In this document: piece after piece, positions 11,996 to 22,589 of the stretch
How the letters are laid out: the number at the start of each line of letters is the position of its first letter
How positions within the stretch are numbered: the first letter of the stretch is position 1
Source of the DNA: Typhlomys cinereus
Taxonomy: Eukaryota > Chordata > Mammalia > Rodentia > Platacanthomyidae
Assembly (NCBI GenBank): GCA_023101885.1
Contig: JALPQD010000390.1
Span: 1,847,257-1,911,256, forward strand
Direction of reading: 5' to 3'
DNA: 64,000 nucleotides
Notes under the pieces: model-generated
Told to the model about the DNA's origin: nothing
The model's input: only the letters and a program-made list of their open reading frames with translations
The model's database searches: none
Position numbers and translations under genes: made by a program

Positions 11996-12389
11996 AAGCA
12001 TCTGATATCATTTGAGGAGCACAGCCAAGAGGTAAAACTCCTTCTGTGTCAGTAAGAGTTTCTTAGGGTTTTATAATTATAAAATCAAAGAAAGTCATAG
12101 AGGACAACACATTTCAAATAGATTATTGGAAATAAGAGGTTGGTAGGTACAAAAGAACAGCAAGATCTTGGTTACAGGCAACATATGTTATCCAATTACA
12201 TTGTTAGCATACTTTGGTTGGTGGGGACTAGTGATTTGGTAAATTGAGGCATTTCAAAAGGTTTATCCTGATAGTTCTAGAATGTTAAGACAGACACAGA
12301 GGAAAGAGGTGGAGTGGCTATCTAAAGGTGTAAAACAACTCAAGATAAAGTGTAATTAGGCTGGAATCTGCAACATTATAATCCTTACC

Positions 12390-12895
12390 ACAGACATTGA
12401 AATTCTAATGGGGGGGTTGGGCCCACCCAGGATTTACTCCAGGGCATGGCCGAGCACATGGGACTAAAGATGGCGTTCAGAACTAGTATCTTGGGCATAA
12501 CCTGATCACATTACAAAGAGCCATAATTGGCTTTCAGGTACCTGCCCTCTGTGCTGAGTGGCATTGAACTTGACCATTAGCACCTAAAGGTTGCCTTGAC
12601 ATTTTGACACATTGGATTCCCATTCACGCTCTGTGGTCCTTTGTCTATATAAGTGCTTTGTTACCCCCCAATACATGAGACCTGCTTGAGACAGATTCCC
12701 CGGTAAGTGACTGAGTATCTGGGGAATGGAGGTGGAGGTAGGAACGGCCTCTTCATCATCACAGCCAGCAGCTGTGTAATTGAATGTGTAAGTGGGCTGA
12801 AACACGCCACGCCGTGGGTGAGTGGACACTAGGGGGGGGTGGGAGGGGTCAGCTTCTTTCCAGGAATTTACTCCACATTACTTGTTCTGTCACTG
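12390..12895 (+). mobile_element. Unclassified LTR-like repeat with TATA box
   Basis: A promoter-like TTTGTCTATATAAGTGC lies near 12640 and is followed by a U5-like segment (GAGACAGATTCCCCGGTAAG). It is moderately GC-rich inside AT-rich DNA. Only one copy is in the window, so its ends and class (perhaps ERVK-like) are uncertain. Confidence 0.4.
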
Positions 12896-12904
12896 TGTCT
12901 TATC

Positions 12905-13480
12905 TCGTATTGTAAGAAGTTCTTGTGTTCCAGAGTCAAAGACTGAAGTCAGAACACATGTAGAGGATTAAGGTAGAGCTTATTAGAGGGGGGAAAGGAT
13001 GGAACACACAGACTCCAGGGATGGAATCCATGAGAGGCAAGAAACTAGAAATGAACTCACAGCTCCACAGGTGGAGTGCTATAAATGGCAGGCACCAAAG
13101 AAAGCTACCAGGGTTAAGTATATTTATACTCTGAGATAAACCAGGGAAAAATGTCCCCCCCCTTGATTAGGGAAACCTAGGAAAAATAGCTTTTCCTCAT
13201 TGTTTAGCTCACATTGGGGTACAGCCCAGTTGATCTGGGGCTGGAGATCAAGTTTTTTCTTTGACTGGCTTAGCTTGTTTGATATGGAGAACTCATCTTC
13301 ATTATCTTTCATAGGGAAGTTGGCCATCTTGTTGTTGTGGAGGATTGGAATCACTTCCTCAGCAAGGGGTGTTTCTTCAGGGTGATTTCAGCAGTAGAGA
13401 ATGGTCTTTGGAGATTTCAAAGACCTTCAAAGTCCATCCCAGCATTGTTACTTTAATCCTGCCTCAGTGTGAGCACATGT
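12905..13480 (-). mobile_element. LTR family B (antisense)
   Basis: Same block order as 6100-6705: TTCTTGTGTTCCAGAGTCAA, AGAGGATTAAGG, ACTCCAGGGATGGAATCCAT, GGTGTTTCTTCAGGGTGATT and TTCAAAGTCCATCCCAGCA. On the minus strand this is a full-length-looking solo copy. Confidence 0.7.
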
Positions 13481-13737
13481 TTGTTCACATTCTTCATCAA
13501 AATCTCAACACACTCTTAAAAACACCAGTCCTAGTAAGTATATTTGTATTATTACCCTCTGAACTCACCTAGTATCTGTTAATATAGATAGAACACAAGA
13601 AAAGAAAATATAAAATATACAAGTCTGTCAGATTCAAGGTAGTTATATAAGGCACATATTTAACAATCATATTTAAGCTTCCTGAAAATTTAGGAAGTAT
13701 CACACAATATAGTAATTTGTTAAAAGTAGTTTTCAGG

Positions 13738-13982
13738 GCAGGAGAGATGGTTCAGTGGTTTTCTTGCAAGCAGAAAGTCCTGAGTTTGAATACAAGTTTC
13801 CACTCAAAAATGTCAGGTAAAAATGGTAGCATCTAGAATTCTATCCCTGCAGTGGCCTGCATTTCCAGCTCTGGTAGGGAGAACCTGGGAAATCCCAAAT
13901 TGATGCAAAAAGGAAGTAGAGGCAATCCAGGATGATTCCCAGTCACCTTCAAACACACAGTGTCCTCCGATACACACACACA

Positions 13983-14023
<41 letters not shown>

Positions 14024-14035
14024 GTGTGTATTAAA
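13738..14035 (+). mobile_element. tRNA-derived SINE with CA tail
   Basis: The head GGGCAGGAGAGATGGTTCAG, B-box-like AGTCCTGAGTTTGAATAC and the body AGAGGCAATCCAGGATGATT place it with the 5.4-, 30.4- and 46.2-kb copies. Its (CA)n tail is 13972-14030. The flanks AAAAGTAGTT and AAAAGCAGTT are an imperfect target duplication. Confidence 0.8.
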
Positions 14036-14289
14036 AAAGAAAAGCAGTTATGGATCTTGTTTACAATGTGAAGTTTTACATTTTGCAAGTTTTCACTCTT
14101 ATTGTTTGTGAACATAAATATCTTGAATTAGACAGGTGTGCATTTTTCACTAACATATGAAAATTATATAAAACATCATTTATATTTATACATGAGTGCC
14201 CATGAAAGTTTTAGTATACTCATATTGACAGGGAGAATAATTTCTGTCAATCAATTTAGAATAGGAATTTAGATACAATAGCTTTTTTT

Positions 14290-15135
14290 GTTGTTTTCTA
14301 GGCAGTTTTTAGACAGTGTAGACAGACTAGTAAGGTTTTTGAAGGTCACAACCATTGCTAGGATTAACCTGCAGAAACTGGTACCAATGTCCCACTGAGA
14401 TGAGATCCCAATTTCCTCCAAGCTAAGAGCTCCTCAAACACAAATAAAGAGGAGTTATTCAAATGTAGATGAGTTAAATTCCTCAAAAGAAACAGCTCCC
14501 CCAAGAATTCTACCAAGCTGTACTATATGAACAGATCTATCAGATATAGGGGAGCAAATCCTCCAGTCAGGTTTACAGAAACTAAACAATAAGGAAAAGC
14601 CGTTCTTTCTGGGCTTGTCCAAGTTTACCAATACTCCTGACCCTGTCAGCCATCATTGGCTGCTCCCTTGCCCTGTAAGATAATTACCTCAAAAATGTGC
14701 CACATCAGGGTTGTTTTTTTTCAATGGAAGTTTTTAATAGAATTCTAGAATTGCTATGCCAATCATAGGAAAAAAGGGAGAAGAAAGAAAGAGAAAAAGA
14801 AAAGGAGAGGGGAGAGAAGGGAATGAAGGGTGTTATACCCTCAGGGTTAGTGGGTGGATTGAGGGGGCAGCGTCTGGAGGTGATTTCCAAGGACTTTTTC
14901 CAACCCAGGATCTGTGGTGAGAATCAGGATCCATCTTTGACCTTGATCCTGTTAGCACTAAAGAATGAGCAAGCACCAGCTATTAGGGGAGGCAGTGACC
15001 ATCAAGAAGAATTGGGGAGACAAAGGAGCTGCATTCCTTTTCTGCCCCTCATGGACTCCTTGTCACAAGTTCTTTTTTTTCTCTCCCTTAATAACCTCTG
15101 CACATATTCTGATTTCTATCTTTGGTTCCAGAACA
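14290..15135 (+). mobile_element. LTR family B, interrupted by LTR family C
   Basis: The left arm (to 14673) carries AGTAAGGTTTTTGAAGGTCA and CCTGACCCTGTCAGCCATCA. The right arm resumes at 15043 with CTCATGGACTCCTTGTCAC, a short CCCTTAATAACCTCTGC polyadenylation region and TTCTGATTTCTATCTTTGG. The break matches the position of the family C insertion exactly. Confidence 0.7.
14674..15042 (+). mobile_element. LTR family C inside family B, 5-bp TSD
   Basis: TGCCC is found at 14669-14673 and at 15043-15047, flanking a 369-bp unit that begins TGTAAGATAATTACC. It shows the two family C halves in one piece, which explains the split copies at 8.5/9.5 kb and 23.1/23.8 kb. TG at the start and a 5-bp duplication fit an ERVL/MaLR-type LTR. 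The right end of this copy differs from the 24050 copy, which ends CCTATCACA, so it may be slightly truncated or mutated. Confidence 0.65.
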
Positions 15136-15473
15136 CAAAAACCTGGACACACACTCTACAACATTACCAATGACAAAATCAGATTTAACCAATTTAATGT
15201 TCTCATACACAGCAAAAGAACTTGTAGCATCAACTTTTTACTTAATATTAAGTCATATGAGAGATCCTAATCATATGGAAAACTGGAAATATTGCATAAG
15301 GCTGAAATATTTTACACTTAAGGTTCTGCTATCTCCTGCTTTATAGTCTACTGAAAATATCTTGGAATCACCTCTATTTGTTTAAAACAATTCTCTATTT
15401 CATTCACAATTATGTCTGATCTTCATCACAGAGCACTGAATATTCTATTTCTTCCAAGTTTCCCAGTGATAAC

Positions 15474-16033
15474 TGTTGGACCCTGAGACCCTCGCCCTAA
15501 AATTCACAAAGCAGGCCGGTTCAGGCCCACAGTATAGCCCTTGCTTGTAGTCATTTAGGCATCCATTGTTTACAGCCATCCAAGCATCCATTGTTAGTCA
15601 TTGCTTAAAACTATGTACAGCCTTGAGCTTTTTACAGGTATTTCCCCACCCCTTAAGACTTCCAGCCCTTCAGTTCTGGAAAAGCAAGTTTGCACAAAAG
15701 GGAATTCCATCAATGAATGTCACCCAGAATGAACAACCTGCGGTTAAGCAGGTGGACTGGAACGATCACCAAGAGCCAACTCCACCCGAGTTCTTGCCGA
15801 CCAATGACTGTAAAGGTCATAGAAAATTCCTCAGCTAAGCAACCCCCCCTACCCCAAGACCCCTTAAAAACCCCTTGCCCGAGCTGCTCGGGGCCGCTTC
15901 AGTCTCTCCTGCGTGAGAGATTGCTGGAGCCGTCCGGCGTGTCGTTAAATAAAACCTCATGCTATTGCAGCGAGAAGGGTCTTGGTCTTTCTCTCGGTGG
16001 CCTCGTTCCTGACTGAAAGACGGGAGCCTTTCA
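15474..16033 (+). mobile_element. 5' LTR of family A provirus
   Basis: Runs from TGTTGGACCCTGAGACCC to GAGCCTTTCA. Promoter-like parts are GACCAATGACTGTAAAGG (a CCAAT box), CCCTTAAAAACCCC (TATA-like), the AATAAA at 15948-15953 and a U5 with TCTTTCTCTCGGTGGCC. This overall plan is that of gammaretroviral LTRs. The open frames crossing it are not genes. Confidence 0.92.
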
Positions 16034-16036
16034 TTT

Positions 16037-16054
16037 TGGGGGCTCATCCGGGAT
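16037..16054 (+). promoter_or_regulatory. Primer binding site, tRNA-Pro type
   Basis: TGGGGGCTCATCCGGGAT begins three bases after the 5' LTR end. It matches the 3' end complement of tRNA-Pro used by many gammaretroviruses except for one base (A for G at position 10). Confidence 0.85.
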
Positions 16055-16307
16055 TCGAGACCCCTGAGAGATTGCCCCAACACCAGCCTCGGAGGTATGT
16101 GAGCGCTCCTGTCTGTGTTTACTTGTGCTTTGTTTAAGTCTGTGTCTGTTTGTGTTTGATACTGTGTCTGTTTGTTTCCTCTTATGAGGTTTGGGGCGGT
16201 CAGAAACTGCGAGACAGACGTGTCATATCGCAGAGACCGTGAGGGTCCCGGAGGACGCTCTGGACTCTCTGTAGGGGAAAGGACAGAAGTGTCCGTTCCC
16301 CATCTGG

Positions 16308-16376
16308 TTTTGTCTAATCTGCTGTCCGTAGTTTGTCTAATCTGCAGTCTGTAGTTTGTCTGATCTGCAGTCTGCA
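16308..16376 (+). repeat. Three 23-bp tandem units in the proviral leader
   Basis: Units at 16308-16330, 16331-16353 and 16354-16376 each read as TTTGTCT-A/G-ATCTGC followed by A/T-GTC/T-GT/CA. They lie in the untranslated leader, where packaging signals sit in related viruses. Confidence 0.85.
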
Positions 16377-19300
16377 GTATTTTTGTCTTGTCTATCTTGT
16401 CTTGAATCACTAAAAGGATATTAGGAAAAGAACCCAAAATCTGAGTGTTGAGGTAGAAAATTTTGCCTGTGATGATAAAGAGTTACTTCAAATGTTCTAA
16501 CTTGATTGGTTACTTGGATTTCTTATAATATGTGGGTTTTATGTTTCAAAATAGCAAGCTGTGGCCACTATAAATTTCATTGCGCGCTTATGATCACATT
16601 TTGGTTTTTGACTCTGTTTACTATTTGGCATGCCCAATTTAAATGCACATGCACACTTAGGAATAAATCATTTTGATAATGTTAAAAGGCCCGAGTACGT
16701 ACTGACCAAAATATCTTGTTTTATCTTGAAGCTTCACAAAAAGTGGCATTGTGTTTTTACCTAGGATCTGGTAACATCACTTTTGTAGTTCCTTTAAAAG
16801 TTTGTTTTCCCATGAGTAATACCAACATATCTAACAGCCAGAAAGGAAAACTGATTTCTGAAAAATTCATTGGAATTCCTTCATTCTCCTGGTATGTACG
16901 AGTTCCCTTTCTTGGGAACAAATCTGCTTTCTAATTCCCTGTTCCCAGGTGTACTCCTGTGTTCTGCTATATAATGATTTTTAAGATAAGGTCTACTGCC
17001 TCTTTTAAAGGATATTTCTTACAGGATAACTAATGTGAAAACAGCAGGAAACCATCAAATAGAAAAAAAATTTATATGTATAGTACGTGGAGGTAAAGAA
17101 GGTTTTGGGATGAGATTTGTTACTTAGAAAGTTAAAGTATGTGCAGGAGGTTTATGAGTTGGTTACTTAAAAAAATGTTAAAGTATGTTGTGAAGGTTTG
17201 TGGGATGTTAGAGTTATGAGAAGACTGAAAATAAGAGATGATGGTTAAAGAAAATATTATTTGTTATGTTTCTTCCATGTTATAAAACAAAAGATATTGA
17301 ACCTCAGAAATTAGAAATTAAGAATTAAGTTTCATGTATTCAAATGTATTTCAGTTGTCTGTTTAAAGCAGAAAATTGGTTACTTCTAAAATCCCAACTT
17401 CTCAAGGACAATAGGAAGCTTACCAGTGGGGTCATAAATGAAAACTGGAGAAATCTGAGACCAGGGCCTCCCTGCCCCCAGGGAGGTGGCCAGCAGGAGA
17501 AGCTGAGGCCCCACCTAGCTGCAGCTTGGAACAGACTCAATGCCAACTAGGGAGTTTCTCTAAATCTTGGACTTTATGGTAAAAGAGACTGTGCTAAACC
17601 AACCTCTGCTCACCTTTTGGAGCAGGCCTCTCTTGGAGGGGGAGGAAAAGGGCACCTGCAAAATGGGGAAGGGAATGTTTTAACCTCTGTATGAATGTGT
17701 GAGTGAGTGTCAGCCTGAGGTGGGAAACCTGTAACACCTCTGGCTTGAGTTTGTAGTCCCACGGTGAGATCCCTAAGATCTCTTAAAGCCACGGGATTCA
17801 ATTGGGCCAGTTCTGCGTTTCCATGGTGATAACATACGGTCTAGGGTGGGATCGGATTAGAATCTGATCGCAAGTCACGAAACCGCTGAACCCACTATGA
17901 CCAAGTTATCACCCATGACTCTGCAAAGAGTGTGGCCAGACTGGTACTTGAATGATCTCTCCTGGAGGGATTCCCAACCTTTGTCTGTCTGCGTCGTGTG
18001 GTGGGGATCGATGTGACTCTAGCTCTTGGTCTACGTAGTACAGTGGGGATCAATGTAACTTTAGCTTTTGTTAGTCAATGGAAGGGAATTCCTAAAAATG
18101 TTTGCCCTGAAGGAAAGTGTTTCAAGTCTGAGACAATGACTATGCTGTTTAAATAGCATAGGGAATACAGGAAGCTTCAGGCATGTGTGGACCATGGACT
18201 CTCCCCTTTTAGTGTCATCGGGTGGGGCTCTGGTGGCGTTGGGTGGAGTGCTGGCCTCCCCAGACCACACCACGGGCAGTGTCAGTGGATGTCTTTGCTG
18301 ACAACACTGTGTATAGTGATTATCAGAACTCTGCTAAGCCATGCGTCCTTTCCTCAAGTCCGGGTTCACTAATTGAAGACAAAAGAGAGAGATTTCCCCT
18401 TCCTGTGTCCAGGGACTATCTAGAAATTGTGAATGCTTAGTTCTACCAACCTAAAAGAGGGTCAAGTCATAGCATATTCTCAGACATGCCCTGTATACAT
18501 CTTAGACAAGAGATGATCCCAGGAAGATCTTTAAGTTATACTACCATCCAACTAGAAAAACAAATGCCAGAAAGTTGAGAGACTATAGAGCTGGACCAAA
18601 AGTACCAGCTAGTAACTCAGGAAAAGCTTTGCCTCCCAATGCCTTCAAGACTAAGGTGAAACAGACAGGAATTTCATTTAGCTTCCATGTCAGCCAAAGT
18701 CCTCATCTGTCAGAGGGAAGTAAACTCTCATGTGGAGGACAACAGGGCTCTCATCTGTTGAGGGAAATAGGTCCCCATCATCTGTAAGGGAGAGGTTGGC
18801 ACCATCAGGAAGCTTTCATTTCTGTCTTGGAGGTAGAATCCTTTGTTTCTGTTTGTCCTAGGACTTTAAAAATAGGACAGGTGACCTAGGACTTAGTATA
18901 AAAAAGAAAGAGAAAGAACCAGAAAGCAAAGAAATCAGAACTTGACATTTGCCTTAGGGGATAGGTTAAACAGGCACCCCAAGCAGATCAACCCAGGACC
19001 CCTCCCGACAGGGGAAAGGTGGAAAAAGATGCTTCGAATATGACCAGACTGGGCGCTTTGAGACTGTTGTGAGCACAGGAAGCTTTCATGTGGCCTATGT
19101 CCCAACTATGGGAATCTCCACTGGAGGAAGATTGCCCCCTGAACCCCAGGGCCCAGGGGTCGAGCGAGCTCTCTGGTAGAGACCAATGAAATGGCCTGAA
19201 GCTCTTAGCTTCCCTTCGATGGGAAAAAGGAGTTTGCCACTGATATCCAGCAAAAGGAAGCCCAAAAGTGACAGGTTGAGCATCTCGTGAGAACCTTGGG

Positions 19301-19974
19301 TTTAACGTGCAAATGGGAAGCCTCTTTGTTTCTATGTTAATAGACAAGGGAGCACAAAATTCTAGTGCTCAACTTCCTTCCTAGGCTTTTGTCAACTTTT
19401 GATTTTACTAAAATGTTTAAGATCAGGAAAATGACAGGTTCATTGCACTCACAAAGTAACTACTGAGATTCCTTATATGCTTAATAGTGATGCTTTTTAG
19501 GCATTCCTTTGTTTACATGCCTGAGTGCTCGAATATTCAAGGTTTAGGCTTAATAGAATAAAATATTTTAGCACTGTTATAAAGTCATCCACGTGGCTCT
19601 GGTTTTAGACGCACCAAAGGTATTAGAAGAGAAAATCATGGATTACAGAAAATGCCAGATAGCATGTAACAAAAGTCTGCAGTTTAAAGACCCTAAATGC
19701 TGCATCCTTATCCAACCATTCTGATGGAAAAGATTCCAACCTGATGAGATATTATTTCAAAGAAACATTTTCTGGAAAAAAGACATGGCTTTATTTAAGA
19801 GAAATAAAAAATATAGAAATTGTCAGGTCTTGGTGTTTCTTCCCAGTTCAGGCCTAAAGCCTGTTCCCTGGGGAAGGTCACTGTAACCCCATGGGCAAGT
19901 GCTAGGAATTTCTTGGTATGTCACAATAATGTCCAGGGACAGGTGCTAAACATTCTTTCCTAGGTAATTTACGT
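16377..19974 (+). other. Proviral interior, decayed (gag/protease remnant)
   Basis: No open coding region. At 19337-19369 the plus strand reads LIDKGAQNSSA in one frame, resembling the retroviral protease active-site strand (L-I/V-D-T-G-A) with T changed to K. The GC-richer, Pro-rich region just before it (18960-19300) is placed where nucleocapsid/protease linkers sit. No reverse transcriptase motif was found between here and the RTN4 stretch. 19375-19974 is unrecognised. Confidence 0.45.
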
Positions 19975-20615
19975 TTTGCCCCGGGCTGGCGTGAGCCCCC
20001 AGGCCGAGCCCGCCTGGACCCCTTCTGCCCCTGACTCTCCACCCTGGCCACAGGGGTTTGGGCTCCGTGGTTGTTGACCTCCTCTACTAGAGAGATTAAG
20101 AAAACTGGAGTGGTGTTTGACGCCAGCTTGTTCCTGCTGGTTTCCTTGACAGTATTCAGCATTGTGAGTGTGACGGCCTACATTGCCTTGGCCCTGCTCT
20201 CTGTGACTATCAGCTTTAGAAGGGTATGATCCAAGCAATCCACAAATCAGATAAAGGCCACCCATTCAGGGCATATTTGGAATCTAATGTTGCTAGATCC
20301 GAGGAATTGATTCTGCTCTCAGTCATGTAAACTGCACATAAAAGAACTCAGGTGCCTTTTCTTAGTTAATGATTTAGTTGATTCTCTGAAGTTTGCAGTG
20401 TTAATATGGGTGTTTACTTATGTTGGTGCCTTGTTCAACGGTCTGACACCACTGATTTTAGCTGATTTCACTCGTCAGTATTCCTGTTGTTTATGACTGA
20501 CATCCCAAGTGCAGATAGATCATTACCTAGGATTTGCAAGCAAGAATGTTAAAGATGCTATGCCTAAAATCCAAGCAAAATTCCTGGATTGAAGCGCAAA
20601 GCAGAAAAATGAAAA
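19975..20615 (+). pseudogene. RTN4: Intronless RTN4 (reticulon-4, B form) derived segment inside provirus
   Basis: The plus strand matches the reticulon homology domain of RTN4 (Nogo), a two-hairpin ER membrane-shaping protein. Landmarks in order: VVDLLY at about 20068-20088; the first hydrophobic hairpin with [19 protein letters not shown] (about 20140-20200); GHPFRAY near 20258; DSLKFAVL near 20390; VGALFNGLT near 20430; NVKDAM near 20546; and the C-terminal LKRKA-like end with a stop at 20610-20612. Upstream, AGGGGTTTGGGCTCCGTGG joins the B-form N-terminal exon directly to VVDLLY, so it derives from spliced RNA. It is not functional: several small deletions shift the frame, stops interrupt it (for example TAG just after VVDLLY), and the segment around QKYSNS is lost. 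It has no clear poly(A) tail or flanking duplication. Confidence 0.85.
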
Positions 20616-22005
20616 GATGCTATCATAGGAGGAATTATTCTTTTAATAATTATATTGCTTAAGCTCACGCTGAGACTTATAAAATGTTGGAGACACGTAT
20701 AGTTAATTGTAAAATATGTTTCTTTCTGAAATCAAAAAGAGCTCAATCCTTCTCTGTATATTAAAAAAAATGCAGTCTCTGTTACAAGTATGTGGGCTCT
20801 GCCTCTTGGCTATCTGGTGCAGCATTATAGACTGGCTAGATTTGCAAATACTGAGAGAATATTTCTGTTAAGTGCCATTATCTTCAAGCAATGGGATAGG
20901 TTCTTGGAAAAAATGTCCTTCCTAAAAGTAAAGCTGTCACAGAAGTTTCAGTAAACGGGTCCAGATTCACTAAGCCAAGAGAGTTGTTTTTGTTCTCCAT
21001 TCTGCTGACTCCTTGCCTCACCTGATCCAGGAGAGCCCTGGTCTCGAGGCTGCAGCTCTGGCCTGAGGCACCCAAGAAAGACAGTTTATGCTATAGAATT
21101 AAAACCAGAGACGTAGGTTGGCGAAAAGTTTAATAAAGTTTTTCCCTTGTCCTAAAAGGTTGCCTAAAGTTAAACTCAGTGCTTGACAGAGGGAAAAAGC
21201 AATGGCAAACTTAAGGAGTAAACTAGGAAAAACAGCAAAACTCCAGGTGTAGCTCCAGAGCAGCTCCATTAGCTAATCAATGCTGGCTTTTCATTTAGAT
21301 CAGAGAAATGGTGCTACATCCCTTTGGTCCCCCAAAAGAAAAAGACTTATGTTGCTTTATTTTTCAGAATGAAAAAGGAGGATAATTTAGATTGCTCTGT
21401 ACAAAGAATCAGTTCGCATTGTTTTGGACAGGTTTTAAAATATGATCTACAGTAGCCAGAGAAAAAAGGTCTCCTTGGCTTTTACACCTTGTAAATGTGT
21501 TCTTTTACTAACTCCTGCTTGCTTGTACCCACAGCAAGACTGCTGAGCTTGTTTGGTTTATCTCATGTGCCTTCCCAATTACAATGATCTGGTCCTTCTA
21601 TAGATTCTGGAGACTCAATTTGCCTGTGTTTTGTCTCTTTTAGACCAACCTTGAGGTAATAAAGCCATCTATCAAAGACCTCTAGACCAACCCAGCATTT
21701 CATAGATGAGAATGTCAGACTGCTCTTATTTCCTTCGCCCCAATTCAGCAGGAAGCAGCCAGATCGAATCATTGCCCTTTATCCCCAGAGCAGTCTGAAT
21801 TCTCAAATAGGTTTATGGGAAAGTGAGGCAGGATTAGAGCAGCTATGCTGGGATGGGTCTCTCAAGGTCTTTGGAATTCTGAAGAGACGTCCCTTATTGC
21901 TGGAATCGCCTGGAAGGAACACCCCTGCTGAAAAACTGACTCCAATTCTCCCAGAAATTTACCACGAGAACTGTGACTAACACTCCATGATTGGAATGTG
22001 CCTAT
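20616..22005 (+). other. Proviral interior 3' of the RTN4 segment
   Basis: Mostly unrecognised. Directly after the RTN4 stop, 20627-20665 reads as a hydrophobic run (GGIILLIIILL) then basic residues. It could be an envelope transmembrane remnant, RTN4 3' UTR, or chance in AT-rich DNA. Near 21725-21790, CCCCAATTCAGCAGGAAGCA followed by CATTGCCCTTTATCCCC resembles the tail of class I ERV env genes; this is weak. No env frame survives. Confidence 0.35.
21805..21985 (+). mobile_element. Family B LTR-like fragment inside the provirus
   Basis: GCTGGGATGGGTCTCTCAAG, GCTGGAATCGCCTGGAAGGA and AAAACTGACTCCAATTCTCC match the left part of family B LTRs at 10.08, 11.52 and 14.33 kb. It sits just upstream of the polypurine tract, so it is part of what this provirus copies. 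Confidence 0.55.
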
Positions 22006-22019
22006 AGAAAAGGAGGGAA
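22006..22019 (+). promoter_or_regulatory. Polypurine tract of family A provirus
   Basis: AGAAAAGGAGGGAA abuts the first base of the 3' LTR, the position and composition expected for plus-strand priming in gammaretroviruses. Confidence 0.88.
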
Positions 22020-22579
22020 TGTTGGACCCTGAGACCCTCGCCCTAAAATTCACAAAGCAGGCTGGTTCAGGCCCACAGTATAGCCCTTGCTTGTAGTCAT
22101 TCAGGCATCCATTGTTTATAGCCATCCAAGCATCCATTGTTAGTCATTGCTTAAAACTATGTACAGCCTTGAGCTTTTTACAGGTATTTCCCCACCCCTT
22201 AAGACCTCCAGCCCTTCAGTTCTGGAAAAGCAAGTTTGCACAAAAGGGAATTCCATCAATGAATGTCACCCGGAATGAACAGCCTGCGGTTAAGCAGGTG
22301 GACTGGAACGATCACCAAGAGCCAACTCCACCCGAGCTCTTGCCGACCAATGACTGTAAAGGTCATAGAAAATTCCTCAGCTAAGCAACCCCCCCTACCC
22401 CAAGACCCCTTAAAAACCCCTTGCCCAAGCTGCTCGGGGCCACTTCAGTCTCTCCTGCGTGAGAGGTTGCTGGAGCCGCCCAGCGCGTCGTTAAATAAAA
22501 CCTCATGCTATTGCAGCGAGAAGGGTCTTGGTCTTTCTCTCGGTGGCCTCGTTCCTGACTGAAAGATGGGGGTCTTTCA
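22020..22579 (+). mobile_element. 3' LTR of family A provirus
   Basis: Same length and order as the 5' LTR. About 16 substitutions by eye, many of them C/T or G/A. It ends GGGGTCTTTCA and is followed by the ATAAC target duplication. Confidence 0.92.
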
Positions 22580-22589
22580 ATAACTCTCA

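Larger units (their letters stand above)
15474..22579 (+). mobile_element. Family A provirus: gammaretrovirus-like, non-autonomous, with RTN4 sequence
   Basis: A complete LTR-bounded insertion of 7.1 kb. The LTRs are 560 bp each and differ at about 16 places by eye (roughly 97% identity). A proline-type primer site, a polypurine tract and the 5-bp target duplication ATAAC (15469-15473 and 22580-22584) are all present. None of gag, pol or env stays open: the longest sense frames inside are under 75 codons. One protease-like remnant (19337-19369) and a weak env-end-like block near 21725 suggest retroviral ancestry. A host RTN4-derived segment on the same strand fills 19975-20615. With young LTRs around a long-dead interior, this copy must have been made with proteins supplied by another virus. 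Confidence 0.9.

Noticed and set aside
15566..15838. 90-codon frame repeated nearly unchanged at 22112-22384
   Set aside because: The repetition only reflects the two LTRs of one provirus; no known protein and no coding signal.
15835..16437. 200-codon minus-strand open frame
   Set aside because: It runs antisense across the 5' LTR, primer site and leader of the family A provirus. No domain, and it is explained by GC-rich LTR sequence.
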